64,000 nt of DNA from DASVUC01 sp038237225 (GTDB taxonomy: Bacteria > Planctomycetota > Phycisphaerae > Tepidisphaerales > Tepidisphaeraceae). Of this stretch, positions 28,176-37,562 are shown in pieces. The DNA lies in assembly GCA_038237225.1 (NCBI GenBank), contig JBBRYX010000021.1, forward strand, positions 27,445 through 91,444, in the 5' to 3' direction. Position 1 is the first letter of the stretch. Each line of letters starts with the position of its first letter. Under the pieces are notes generated by a model that saw only the letters and a program-made list of their open reading frames with translations, made no database searches and had not been told where the DNA came from. The translations under genes and the position numbers were made by a program.

Positions 28176-28997
28176 ATGTCTGCCGAAGAGCTGCTCGATC
28201 AGGGGCGTCTTGAGGAATGTCTCGAGACGCTTCAAGCGGAGGTTCGCCGCGCTCCGGCGGACCCGGCGAAGCGAATGTTTCTGTTCCAGGTGCTGGCGCT
28301 CATGGGCCAGTGGGACCGCGCGCTGACGCAGTTGAACGTGACAGCGGAATTGGATTCGCAGGCGGTGCTGACGGTTGCGATCTGCCGGGCGCTGATCGAT
28401 TCGGAATTGCAGCGAGCGGAAATTTTCGCGGGCAGGAAATTGCCCACGATCTTTGGGGAGCCGGAACCCTGGATGGGGTTGATGGTTCAAGCGAATCAAG
28501 CGTTCTGCAAGGGCAATGTTGATGATGCGGTGCAACTTCGGGCGCAAGCGCTGCGGCAGGTGAAGCCGGTTCCGGGGACGATTGATGGGCAGGAGTTTAA
28601 TGTCCTGACGGATGGGGATTCGCGGTTCGGGCCTATTCTGGAAGCGGTGGTTGAGGGAACTTATTACTGGGTTCCAACAACGCGGGTGCAGGCGATTGAG
28701 ATCACGAAGCCGGTGGATGTTCAGGATCTGATCTGGGTGCAGGCGCTGTTCACCTGGTCGAACGGCGGGACGGCGGGAGGGTACATTCCGGTGCGGTATC
28801 CGGGTTCTGATCAAACTGCTGACAATGAGATCAAGCTCTCGCGCAAGACGGTGTGGGAGGCGAAGTCGGAAAAGTATCACGTTGGTCTGGGGCAACGGTT
28901 GCTCGCCACCGAGACGGGCTCGTTCCCGCTGTTAGGGATTGGGAAGATCACGCTGGGTGAAGTTCCGCAGGAGGCGGCGAATGTCGCGAGCGCCTGA
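28176..28997 (+). CDS. tagJ: T6SS accessory protein TagJ (ImpE family)
   Basis: TagJ/ImpE proteins bind TssB and modulate sheath recycling by ClpV in species that have them. The 273-residue product begins with TPR-like helices: SAEELLDQGRLEECLETLQAEVRRAPADPAKR, split here as SAEELLDQGRLEECLE and VRRAPADPAKR. The ImpE core follows with FGEPEPWMG, NVLTDGDSRFGPILE and YYWVPTTRVQAIEI. The ATG at 28176 has AAGGAG 5 nt upstream; upstream in-frame GTG codons lie inside the hairpin. The 3' end overlaps tssE by 17 nt. Confidence 0.9.
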   Translation: MSAEELLDQGRLEECLETLQAEVRRAPADPAKRMFLFQVLALMGQWDRALTQLNVTAELDSQAVLTVAICRALIDSELQRAEIFAGRKLPTIFGEPEPWMGLMVQANQAFCKGNVDDAVQLRAQALRQVKPVPGTIDGQEFNVLTDGDSRFGPILEAVVEGTYYWVPTTRVQAIEITKPVDVQDLIWVQALFTWSNGGTAGGYIPVRYPGSDQTADNEIKLSRKTVWEAKSEKYHVGLGQRLLATETGSFPLLGIGKITLGEVPQEAANVASA

Positions 28998-29511
28998 ATA
29001 TTCGCGATATGGTGACAGTGACCTGTCATCGCAGCGGTTGCAGCCGTATCTGCTGGACCGGCTGACGCGAGATCCTGATGAGCCGAGCAAGGACACATCT
29101 TTAAGTGAAGAAGATTTTCGCGATTGCATCTGCCGCGACCTGACGACGCTGCTGAACGCGAAATGCCATCCGGATCATCAGGTGCTCGCGCGTCGATATC
29201 CGCTGCTCGCCAGCTCGGCAATGAACTTTGGGATCCCGCCTCTTTCGGGACTGAATGCGGCGGCGCTCGATCCGGCGCAGATTGTGGCGATGGTGCGAAA
29301 GGCGATCGAGAATTTTGAGCCGCGCATCAAGCGGCAGAATTTGAAGATTCGGCTGGCGCCTGGGCACAGCGCGGATCAGAGCCAGGGCGCGTGTTTGATC
29401 CGGTTGGAAATTGAGTGCGAGGCCGTTGCGATCCCGATCCGGCTGGTGCTCCGCACGGAGCTGAACGTTGCGACGGGGATTTGTGAAGTGCAGGAACAAT
29501 CGAATGGCTAG
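28981..29511 (+). CDS. tssE: T6SS baseplate protein TssE
   Basis: TssE is the gp25-like wedge protein that starts sheath polymerisation. The 176-residue product has RLQPYLLDRLTRDPDEPSK near the start, a DLTTLLNAK segment, and a gp25-like C-terminal half with VRKAIENFEPRIKRQNLKI and a final LVLRTELN strand. AGGAGG lies 6 nt before the ATG, inside the end of tagJ. It overlaps tssF by 8 nt, so tagJ, tssE and tssF look translationally coupled. Confidence 0.93.
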   Translation: MSRAPEYSRYGDSDLSSQRLQPYLLDRLTRDPDEPSKDTSLSEEDFRDCICRDLTTLLNAKCHPDHQVLARRYPLLASSAMNFGIPPLSGLNAAALDPAQIVAMVRKAIENFEPRIKRQNLKIRLAPGHSADQSQGACLIRLEIECEAVAIPIRLVLRTELNVATGICEVQEQSNG

Positions 29512-31465
29512 ATGGGACGACAGACTCCGCGATTTAGTGAACGAGGAGCTCGAGTACCTCTATGACATGGGGGGGGAGTTTGACGAGCAGAATCCGGGCG
29601 TTGCGCCGTACCTCCGGCTCAGTAACAAAGACCCGCAGGACCCGTTTGTCGAGCGGTTGCTGGATGGTTTTGCATTTTTGAGCGCGCGGGTTCGGCTGAA
29701 GCTGGAGGACGAGTTTCCGCGGTTCGTGCAGTCGCTGCTGGAGAGCGTTCATCCCAATTATCTTTCACCGACTCCCGCCGTTACGGTGGTTGAGCTGACG
29801 CCAAAGCCGGATGAGGGAGACGTTGCGGAGGGTTATACGATTGCCCGCGACACGAAGCTGAAGAGCGCTCGCAGCGACAGCGAAGTGATGAGCACGTTCC
29901 TGACGAAGCATGAGGTGACGCTCTGGCCGATCGGGGTGCGCGAGGCTTCGTATCACACGAGCAATGAGCTTGGGAATTTCCGTGTGCAGTTTCCGGAAGG
30001 CACGCGTGCGGCGATTCGGATCAAGCTGGAGACTCGGCTTCCGGGGCTGCTGTTCAACAAGATGGAGCGGCTGGATCGGCTGACGTTTTATTTGAAGTCG
30101 ATGCCGCGGACTCCGATCTCGGTTTATGAGCAGTTGCTCGGGCATTCGATGCCGGCGATCGCGCGGATTTCGGAGACCGAGACCGTTCGCGTGTCGAGCC
30201 TGGGGCGCGTGGGTTATGATGCATCGCAGGCGCTGTTCCCGATCGATCCGCGTTGTTTTGACGGTTATCGGCTGTTGAGAGAATACTTCACACTCCCTGA
30301 GCGGTTTCTGTTTTTCGAGATTTCCAACCTTAATTCGGCAGTGATGCGGTGTCCGGGGAACTCGCTTGAGCTGATCATTCCGCTGCGGCATGAGGAACGC
30401 GCGCTCTCCAGCCTGTTGAAGGCGCAGAATTTCGCGCTCTTCTGCACGCCGGCGATCAACTTATTTGAGGAATCGATTCGGGCGGATATTCGTCCCGGCG
30501 CGTACGAGTTTCCGCTGATTCCGCGGCTTCATCCTGAAGACTACGAGGTCTTCAAGGTTCGCGAAGTTACCGCCGCGGGGAGCGGCAAGGTTAATTCTCC
30601 GCGGGAGCGCCTGACGATATCTGCCGGCCGACCGCGCGAGCAGACGTTCCGGCCGTTTTATAAGCTGGATGATCGGTGTCGATCGGGCGATGCGTATTTT
30701 ACGACGCGGCGGTTGGATCGGCGGATTGAGCGCGCGGTGGCTGGCGGTCGGACGCGAGAAGAGTTTCTGGAAGCGCACACGAATCCGCGCCCGCGCCGCG
30801 AGCGTGAAACGCTGGCGGAGGGTTATAAGGGAAGCGATGTTTACGTTGCGCTGGTGGATGCCGCCGAGGCGCCTTTTGCGACGGAGTTGACGTCGCTGAC
30901 GGCGGAGTGCCTGTGCACGAATCGCGGGCTGAGCGCGAGCGTCAAGCCGGGCGAGGGGACGACGGATTTTGTGCTGGACGCGGGCGGTCCGGTGGTGGCG
31001 ATCCGGTGCGTCGATGGGTTGTTGTCGCCTCCGCGCGCCAGCTTCGCGCATGGCGATTTTGGCTGGCGGCTGGTCAATCATCTGACGGTGAATTATCTGT
31101 CGCTGTCCGGGAGCGAAGAAGAATCAAGCTCCGCGCTGCGCGGTTTGCTGGCGCTTTACACGCACGCGGCGGACCCGGATCGCGATCCGCTGATCCAGGC
31201 GATTCAGTCGCTGAAGCAGCGGCCCAAGACGCACCGCATTCCGACGCCTGGGCCGCTGGCGTTTGTGCGTGGGCTTGAAGTGACGATCGGGGTTGATGAG
31301 CGCGCGTTCCAAGGGAGCGGGGTGTTCCTGCTTGGCGCGGTGCTGGAGCAGTTTCTCGCGAAGTACGTATCGATCAATTCGTTTTCACAGACCGTCTTGG
31401 AGACGCCGCAAAGAGGGGAGGTGATGAGATGGCCGGCTCGAATTGGTCGCAGGCAGATCCTGTAG
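29504..31465 (+). CDS. tssF: T6SS baseplate protein TssF
   Basis: TssF (ImpG/VasA) forms the baseplate wedge with TssG, TssE and TssK. The 653-residue product is of family length, with RDLVNEELEYLYDMGGEFDEQ (shown as RDLVNEELEYLYDMG) near the start and DPFVERLLDGFAFLSARVRLK with FPRFVQSLLESVHPNYLSPTP split around residue 60-90. Other family-like parts are FFEISNLNS and the C-terminal EVTIGVDERAFQGSGVFLLG. The ATG at 29504 overlaps the end of tssE, and the 3' end overlaps tssG by 37 nt. Confidence 0.95.
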   Translation: MARWDDRLRDLVNEELEYLYDMGGEFDEQNPGVAPYLRLSNKDPQDPFVERLLDGFAFLSARVRLKLEDEFPRFVQSLLESVHPNYLSPTPAVTVVELTPKPDEGDVAEGYTIARDTKLKSARSDSEVMSTFLTKHEVTLWPIGVREASYHTSNELGNFRVQFPEGTRAAIRIKLETRLPGLLFNKMERLDRLTFYLKSMPRTPISVYEQLLGHSMPAIARISETETVRVSSLGRVGYDASQALFPIDPRCFDGYRLLREYFTLPERFLFFEISNLNSAVMRCPGNSLELIIPLRHEERALSSLLKAQNFALFCTPAINLFEESIRADIRPGAYEFPLIPRLHPEDYEVFKVREVTAAGSGKVNSPRERLTISAGRPREQTFRPFYKLDDRCRSGDAYFTTRRLDRRIERAVAGGRTREEFLEAHTNPRPRRERETLAEGYKGSDVYVALVDAAEAPFATELTSLTAECLCTNRGLSASVKPGEGTTDFVLDAGGPVVAIRCVDGLLSPPRASFAHGDFGWRLVNHLTVNYLSLSGSEEESSSALRGLLALYTHAADPDRDPLIQAIQSLKQRPKTHRIPTPGPLAFVRGLEVTIGVDERAFQGSGVFLLGAVLEQFLAKYVSINSFSQTVLETPQRGEVMRWPARIGRRQIL

Positions 31466-32700
31466 GGGAAGTGGGCACATACGCGGAGCCGGCGCCCGGT
31501 TTTGTCGGTGGGCGGGCTGCATCGGAGCAGGAAATGGATCCAGTCGCGGAGCTGCTTGAGGAGTTGCAGCGGGATTTGCCGCGCTGGGATTTTTTTGCCG
31601 CGGTTCGGCGGCTGGAATGTGTCGCCAGTCACCTTCCGCGCGTGGGGCATTCCACGCTTCCGTCGGAAGATCTTGTGCGCTTTGGTCAGGTCGCTTCGCT
31701 GATTTTCGCGCCGACGGATCTGGTGGGGCTCAAGCCCGCGCGGATCGAGCTGCGTACGGACGGCACCGCCGTCCCGATGCGGTTCATGATGAATTTTTTC
31801 GGGCTGCTCGGGCCGAATGGCCCGCTCCCGCAGTGGATCACGGATTACATCCGTCACCGGACGCTTCAGCGCGATCACACGCTGACGGAATTCCTGGACA
31901 TCTTTCATCACCGGATGGCATCGCTGTATTACCGGGCGTGGTCGTCGTCGAACCAGGCGGTTCAGTTTGAGCGCGGGAAGCAGGACCGGTATGCGGTTTA
32001 TCTTGGCAGCCTTTTTGGCCAGTCGGATGCGCGGTTCGAGGAAGAGGGCCAGCCCAAGCTGCACTATGCTGGACGTTTGATTGGTCAGACGCGAAACGTC
32101 GAAGGGTTGGAGTCGATCCTGAGCGACTTCTTTGAGGTGCCGGTGGACATTGAAGAATTCGTGGGACAGTGGCAGGAGATTCCGGTGGAGTTTCGGTGCC
32201 AGATGAAGCTTGGTGCGCGAAGCACCTGTTTGGGGCAACCCGCGGTGGAGGATGAAGATGCTTCCACGGCGATCGTGGGATCGCGGGTGTGGGATTGTCA
32301 GCAGAAGGTGCGGATTCGGGTGGGGCCGATGTCGGCGGCGGAGATGGAGCGATTGCTTCCGCCAGGCGAGAGCATGGGGCGGTTGATCAAGTGGGTGGAG
32401 TTTTATGCGGGGCCGGAATTGGTGTGGGATCTGAATCTCATCGTGGCAAAGGACGATGTGCCGGCGACGGTGCTTGGGGGATCCGGGCGGCTGGGGTGGA
32501 ATACCTGGATCCGATCCTTGGAAACGGAGAAGGGGCAGACCAAGCCGACGCCTCGGCCGTTGAAAGCGGATGCGGATCAACTGGTTCTGTCTCCGTCGCA
32601 GGCGCGTTGGCGTGCGGCTTACGAGTCACATTTCGAACCGAAGGCGGGGGTGGATGTTATTCAACAACTGGCGCTTCAAGAGGGAGTGAACTATGGCTGA
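31429..32700 (+). CDS. tssG: T6SS baseplate protein TssG
   Basis: TssG (ImpH/VasB) is the TssF partner in the baseplate wedge. The 423-residue product has FFAAVRRLECV, then FGLLGPNGPLPQWITDYIRHR and DHTLTEFLDIFHHRMASLYYRAW in the order normal for the family. Its C-terminal half matches the family more loosely. The first 37 residues before MDPVAELLEELQ are an extra Gly/Ala/Glu-rich stretch, so the true start might be internal. Its stop overlaps the tssH start by 8 nt. Confidence 0.94.
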   Translation: MAGSNWSQADPVGEVGTYAEPAPGFVGGRAASEQEMDPVAELLEELQRDLPRWDFFAAVRRLECVASHLPRVGHSTLPSEDLVRFGQVASLIFAPTDLVGLKPARIELRTDGTAVPMRFMMNFFGLLGPNGPLPQWITDYIRHRTLQRDHTLTEFLDIFHHRMASLYYRAWSSSNQAVQFERGKQDRYAVYLGSLFGQSDARFEEEGQPKLHYAGRLIGQTRNVEGLESILSDFFEVPVDIEEFVGQWQEIPVEFRCQMKLGARSTCLGQPAVEDEDASTAIVGSRVWDCQQKVRIRVGPMSAAEMERLLPPGESMGRLIKWVEFYAGPELVWDLNLIVAKDDVPATVLGGSGRLGWNTWIRSLETEKGQTKPTPRPLKADADQLVLSPSQARWRAAYESHFEPKAGVDVIQQLALQEGVNYG

Positions 32701-35503
32701 GATTACGTCTGAAGCTGCGTTCGGAAGACTTGACGCGCTCGCTTTCAAGGCGCTGGAGAGCGCGCACGTCAGTTGCAAGATGCGCGGCAACCCGTTTGTG
32801 GAAATCGTTCACTGGATCGAGCAGTTCGTGCAATCGCAGGGCAGCGACGTCGATAAAATCATCAAGCATTTTGGCTTGAATATCTCCAAGCTTGCTTCGG
32901 ATATTACGGACGCGACGGACCGGCTGCCGCGCGGATCGACGACGGTGGTGAACATCTCCGAGCACTTTGATGCAGCACTGGAGCGGGCGTGGATCTTCGG
33001 GTCGCTGCTTTATAACTCGACGAAGATTCGCAGCGGGCACGTGATCATCGGGATGCTGAAGACGCCGATGCTGCGGAATATGCTGTTGGGGATTTCGGCG
33101 GAGTTCAGCCGGATCAAGGTCGATCAACTGACGTCGGACTTTGACAAGATCACGGCCGGGTCCAGTGAAGAGAACATGGGTGTTGCGCCGTCACAGGCGG
33201 CGCCGGGAGAGGCCAGCGGCGCCGTTGCGCCGGCACAGCGCGGGAAGGGCGAAGCGCTGGCGAAGTTCACCATCGATCTGACGGAGCGCGCGAGGAACGG
33301 TGAGCTTGATCCGATTCTTGGGCGTGATGAAGAAGTTCGGCAGATGATCGACATCCTGATGCGCCGCCGGCAGAACAATCCGATTCTGGTTGGCGAAGCG
33401 GGGGTGGGAAAGACCGCGGTGGTGGAAGGATTCGCGCAGCGCGTCGCTTCGGGCGAGGTGCCGCCGCCCCTGAAGGATGTGTCGGTTCGGACGCTGGACC
33501 TCGGACTTTTGCAGGCGGGAGCGAGCATGAAGGGGGAATTTGAACAGCGTCTTCGCAGCGTAATTGACGAGGTGCAGAATTCGAAGGCGAAGCCGATCAT
33601 TCTATTCATTGATGAGGCGCATACGCTGATTGGCGCGGGCGGGCAGGCGGGAACGGGTGATGCGGCGAACCTTCTGAAGCCTGCTCTGGCGCGAGGCGCG
33701 CTTCGCACGATCGCGGCCACCACGTGGGCGGAATACAAGAAGTACTTTGAGAAGGATCCGGCGCTGACGCGGCGTTTTCAGACGGTGAAAGTGGATGAGC
33801 CAAGCGAGGAAAAGACGGTGCTGATGCTTCGCGGCCTGGCGAGCGTTCAGGAGAAGCATCACCAGGTGCAGATTCTGGATGAAGCGCTTGAGGCGGCGGC
33901 GCGTTTGTCGCATCGGTATATTCCGGATCGCCAGCTTCCGGATAAGGCGGTGAGTTTGCTGGATACAGCGTGTGCGCGAGTTGCGGTGGGACAACATGCT
34001 GTCCCCGCGGAGGTGGAAGATTCACGCCGGCGAATCCAGGCGCTTGAGACGGAAATTGCGATCCTGGAACGGGAGGCGGCGATTGGCGTCGATCATGAGA
34101 TCGATCGTCGCGCGACGACGGATGAAAAGCTTGCAAGCGAACGTGTCCGGCTCAAAGGCATCGAAGAGCATTGGGGGAAGGAGCGGGAGGTCGTTTCGCA
34201 GATCCTGACCCTTCGCGCGACGCTCCGCAATGGTGGCGTCAAACGTCTGGACGACGCAGCGGGCAGCGCCGAGGGGAATGGGTCAGCGAAAAGTTCGTCC
34301 GCCGCGGCAACGGCCGTCGCGGAGAAGGGGGGTGGGGCAGCATCTAGTGCAACAGCGACGGCCACCGCAACGGCGCCCGTCACCGAAGAATCTGTCGGTC
34401 TTGATGAAGGGCAGCGCACGAAGCTGATGACGGAGCTTCGGGCGCTTCAAGGGAAGCTTGCGGAGCTTCAGGGGGATAGTCCGCTGATTCTGCCGAGCGT
34501 GGATGGGCAAGCGGTTGCCGCCGTGGTGGCGGATTGGACGGGAATTCCGGTTGGCCGAATGGTGAAGAATGAGATTGAGGCTGTGCTGAAGCTTGCCGAC
34601 ACGCTGGAGAAGCGCGTGATTGGACAGCGTCATGCGCTGGATGCGATCGCGAAGCGCATTCAAACTTCGCGGGCTGGGATGGATAATCCAAATCGGCCGA
34701 TTGGGGTATTCATGCTCGTCGGTCCGAGCGGGGTCGGCAAAACTGAAACCGCGCTTACGCTCGCCGAGGCACTTTATGGCGGCGAGCAAAACGTGATCAC
34801 GATCAACATGAGCGAGTTTCAGGAGGCGCACACGGTCTCGACGCTCAAGGGCGCGCCTCCGGGATATGTCGGTTATGGAGAAGGGGGCGTGCTGACGGAA
34901 GCGGTGCGTCGCCGACCGTACAGCATCGTGCTGCTGGATGAAGTCGAGAAGGCACATTCGGATGTGCACGAGATTTTCTTCCAGGTCTTTGATAAGGGTC
35001 AGATGGAGGACGGCGAGGGGCGGCTGATCGACTTCAAGAACACGATTATTTTGCTGACCAGCAATGTGGGGTCTGATCTGATCATGAACATGTGCAAGGA
35101 TCCGGAGCTGATGCCGGATTCTGAAGGGATCGCGAAGGGAATTCGTGAGCCGCTTCGGCAAGTGTTCCCGGCGGCATTGCTGGGGCGGTTGATCGTCGTT
35201 CCGTATTATCCCATCAGCGACGGGATGCTGAAGAGCATCATCAGGCTGCAACTCGGTCGGATCGCGAAGCGCGTGACCGAGCAGCGGCGGGTGCCTTTCA
35301 CGTATGATGATTCGGTCGTGGAGCTGATTTCAAGTCGTTGCACGGAATCCGAAAGCGGCGCCCGTGCGGTGGATGCAATCCTGACGCATACGCTGCTGCC
35401 GAAAATCAGCATGGAATTCCTGACCCGGCTGGTGGATAGTAAGGTGGTGAAGAAGGTGCACATCGGTCGTGAGGATGGAGAGTTTACGTACGCTTTTGAT
35501 TGA
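32693..35503 (+). CDS. tssH: T6SS sheath-recycling AAA+ ATPase ClpV
   Basis: ClpV disassembles contracted sheath by threading TssC N-termini. The 936-residue product has a Clp N-domain (1-150), AAA+ module 1 with Walker A GEAGVGKT at about 234-241 and LFIDEAHTLIGAGG, a middle coiled-coil domain, and AAA+ module 2 with Walker A GPSGVGKT at about 676-683 and VLLDEVEKAH. A Ser/Ala/Thr-rich low-complexity linker of about 40 residues precedes the second module and is not typical of ClpV. The ClpV assignment rests on the locus; ClpB is the nearest alternative family. Confidence 0.95.
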   Translation: MAEITSEAAFGRLDALAFKALESAHVSCKMRGNPFVEIVHWIEQFVQSQGSDVDKIIKHFGLNISKLASDITDATDRLPRGSTTVVNISEHFDAALERAWIFGSLLYNSTKIRSGHVIIGMLKTPMLRNMLLGISAEFSRIKVDQLTSDFDKITAGSSEENMGVAPSQAAPGEASGAVAPAQRGKGEALAKFTIDLTERARNGELDPILGRDEEVRQMIDILMRRRQNNPILVGEAGVGKTAVVEGFAQRVASGEVPPPLKDVSVRTLDLGLLQAGASMKGEFEQRLRSVIDEVQNSKAKPIILFIDEAHTLIGAGGQAGTGDAANLLKPALARGALRTIAATTWAEYKKYFEKDPALTRRFQTVKVDEPSEEKTVLMLRGLASVQEKHHQVQILDEALEAAARLSHRYIPDRQLPDKAVSLLDTACARVAVGQHAVPAEVEDSRRRIQALETEIAILEREAAIGVDHEIDRRATTDEKLASERVRLKGIEEHWGKEREVVSQILTLRATLRNGGVKRLDDAAGSAEGNGSAKSSSAAATAVAEKGGGAASSATATATATAPVTEESVGLDEGQRTKLMTELRALQGKLAELQGDSPLILPSVDGQAVAAVVADWTGIPVGRMVKNEIEAVLKLADTLEKRVIGQRHALDAIAKRIQTSRAGMDNPNRPIGVFMLVGPSGVGKTETALTLAEALYGGEQNVITINMSEFQEAHTVSTLKGAPPGYVGYGEGGVLTEAVRRRPYSIVLLDEVEKAHSDVHEIFFQVFDKGQMEDGEGRLIDFKNTIILLTSNVGSDLIMNMCKDPELMPDSEGIAKGIREPLRQVFPAALLGRLIVVPYYPISDGMLKSIIRLQLGRIAKRVTEQRRVPFTYDDSVVELISSRCTESESGARAVDAILTHTLLPKISMEFLTRLVDSKVVKKVHIGREDGEFTYAFD

Positions 35504-35544
35504 ATGTGGTGCTCGAGCAATTCCGTTGCAGGAGTGTGGTCTGA

Positions 35545-37545
35545 ATGTCCATCACGCAAGCTAATCGATTCGCGGCCATTAAATCTTCGCTGCCCGGAGA
35601 TGCGCTGCTGCTGCGCTCGTGCGAGATTTCGGAGCAGCTCGGGCGGCCGTTTCGGCTGGAGATGGAGCTGGTCAGCGAAGATCGCGAGCTGGAGTTTGCG
35701 CAGCTTCTGGGGCAGGACATTACGCTTGAGCTTCGCGATGCCGCGGGCGCTGCGGTCCGGTATTTCAACGGCATTGTCAGCCGGTTTACGCAGTCCGGGG
35801 AAGCAACGACTGATTATGTGATTTATCGCGCCACGGTGGTGCCGAAGCTGTGGCTTCTGACGCGGCAGGCGGATTGCCGGATCTTCATCGCGAAATCCAT
35901 ACCGGATATTCTGAAACTGGTCCTGGGCGCTGAGATGCGCGGCGGGACGGTTCAGTATCAGCTCAAGCGCACCTATCCGACGCTTGATTTCTGCGTGCAA
36001 TATCGCGAGACGCACTTCAACTTCATCAGCCGGCTGATGGAAGCGGAAGGGATTTATTACTTCTTCAAGCACAGCGACGGGGAGCATGTGATGGTCGTGA
36101 CGGACGACATCAATGCGCATCAGGCTTACCCGAATTACAGCGACATCCGATATCACCCCGCTCATGGCAAGGAAGCATTCGCCGAAGCGGTGCGGGAATT
36201 TTCGTGGGCACTGGAGGTGCAGACGGGGAAATACGCGGTGACGGATTTCGATTTTGAAGAGCCGCAGAAAAATCTTCTCGCCAAAACGCAGGTGGAATTT
36301 GATGCGGACCTGGCGATGTTCGACTATCCCGGCACGCACATGAAGCCGGCGCTGGGCGCGGATTATGCGAGGATTCGTTTGGAAGAACTGCAAACCCAGC
36401 GCGTGGTTGCACATGGTCATGGCGACGCGCTTGGGATCTGCACGGGGTGCAAGTTCAATCTCACCGAACACAAATACTGGGGCGACGCGAGCGAATGGCT
36501 TGTCGTCGGCGCGGAGTACCACATTCAGAATCATGGGATTCTCAACGAGGATTCTGGAAGCGACGCTTTCTCGTGCAGCTTCACGTCAATTTTTTCGGAC
36601 GGGCCGTATCGTCCGCCGCGGATCACGCCGAAGCCGGTGATTCAGGGACCGCAGACTGCGATCGTGGTGGGACCCCCGGGATCGGAAATTCACACGGATA
36701 AATACGGGCGCGTGAAAGTCCACTTCCACTGGGAACGAGGCCAGCACGCGATCGATGCGAGTTCGTTCTGGATTCGCGTTGCGCAGGTTTGGGCGGGCGC
36801 CAAGTGGGGCGGGATCCATATCCCGCGCGTGGGGCAGGAAGTGATCGTTGAGTTTCTGGAAGGCGATCCGGATCGGCCGATTATTACGGGGCGGGTGTAT
36901 AATCATGATGCAATGCCGCCTTATGATTTGCCGGGGAATATGACGCAGAGCGGGATTAAGAGCCGGTCGAGTAAGCATGGCAGCCCTGAGAACTTCAACG
37001 AATTCATGTTCGAGGATCTCAAGGGGCATGAAAAAATCCGCATCCACGCGGAGAAGGACCAGATCATCCATGTTAAACACGACTGCCGCGAAACGATCGG
37101 CCATTGCCGCCATCTCAGTGTCAACGTGGATCAAATTGAGTCGGTAGGACAGGATCGTAAAGAGACGATCAAGCGCGATCATTTCGAAGAGATCAATCGC
37201 GATCATAACATCAAGATTACCGGAACAGACACGGTTGACGTGACCGGCGACGTGACGGAGAAGTATAAGGCGAATCACTCCGAGGAAGTGACTTCGGATT
37301 ACTCGCTAAAGGCGCAGAACATCACATTGGACGGGCAACAAACAATTACATTAAAGGTCGGCGGAACATCAATCACGCTCGACGCTAGTGGGATAACGCT
37401 CAAGACCGAAGGCATGGTTCAGGTGCAGGGAAGCGGACCGGTGTCAATCAAGTCCGACGCTCAGGTTGAGGTGAATGCTGTTCAGACTTCGGTGCAGGGT
37501 AGCGCGATGGTGACGATCAAGGGTGGAATGGTCATGATCAATTGA
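35545..37545 (+). CDS. vgrG: T6SS spike protein VgrG
   Basis: VgrG (TssI) trimerises at the tip of the Hcp tube and carries PAAR proteins and effectors. The 666-residue product has the gp27-like N-terminal region with THFNFISRLMEAEGIYYFFKH, the gp5 OB-fold with EIHTDKYGRVKVHFHWERG, and IRVAQVWAGAKWGGIHIPRVG followed by EVIVEFLEGDPDRPIITGRVYN. The C-terminal beta needle is a run of alternating hydrophobic/polar repeats. There is no additional C-terminal enzymatic domain, so this is a structural VgrG. AGGAG precedes the ATG. PAAR cargo and a DcrB-like gene follow. Confidence 0.96.
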   Translation: MSITQANRFAAIKSSLPGDALLLRSCEISEQLGRPFRLEMELVSEDRELEFAQLLGQDITLELRDAAGAAVRYFNGIVSRFTQSGEATTDYVIYRATVVPKLWLLTRQADCRIFIAKSIPDILKLVLGAEMRGGTVQYQLKRTYPTLDFCVQYRETHFNFISRLMEAEGIYYFFKHSDGEHVMVVTDDINAHQAYPNYSDIRYHPAHGKEAFAEAVREFSWALEVQTGKYAVTDFDFEEPQKNLLAKTQVEFDADLAMFDYPGTHMKPALGADYARIRLEELQTQRVVAHGHGDALGICTGCKFNLTEHKYWGDASEWLVVGAEYHIQNHGILNEDSGSDAFSCSFTSIFSDGPYRPPRITPKPVIQGPQTAIVVGPPGSEIHTDKYGRVKVHFHWERGQHAIDASSFWIRVAQVWAGAKWGGIHIPRVGQEVIVEFLEGDPDRPIITGRVYNHDAMPPYDLPGNMTQSGIKSRSSKHGSPENFNEFMFEDLKGHEKIRIHAEKDQIIHVKHDCRETIGHCRHLSVNVDQIESVGQDRKETIKRDHFEEINRDHNIKITGTDTVDVTGDVTEKYKANHSEEVTSDYSLKAQNITLDGQQTITLKVGGTSITLDASGITLKTEGMVQVQGSGPVSIKSDAQVEVNAVQTSVQGSAMVTIKGGMVMIN

Positions 37546-37562
37546 TGTAAAGCGGGCGGTTT

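Noticed and set aside
35545..37545. VgrG carrying its own C-terminal effector domain
   Set aside because: The C-terminus is only the beta-needle repeat ending in MVTIKGG; no extra domain is present.
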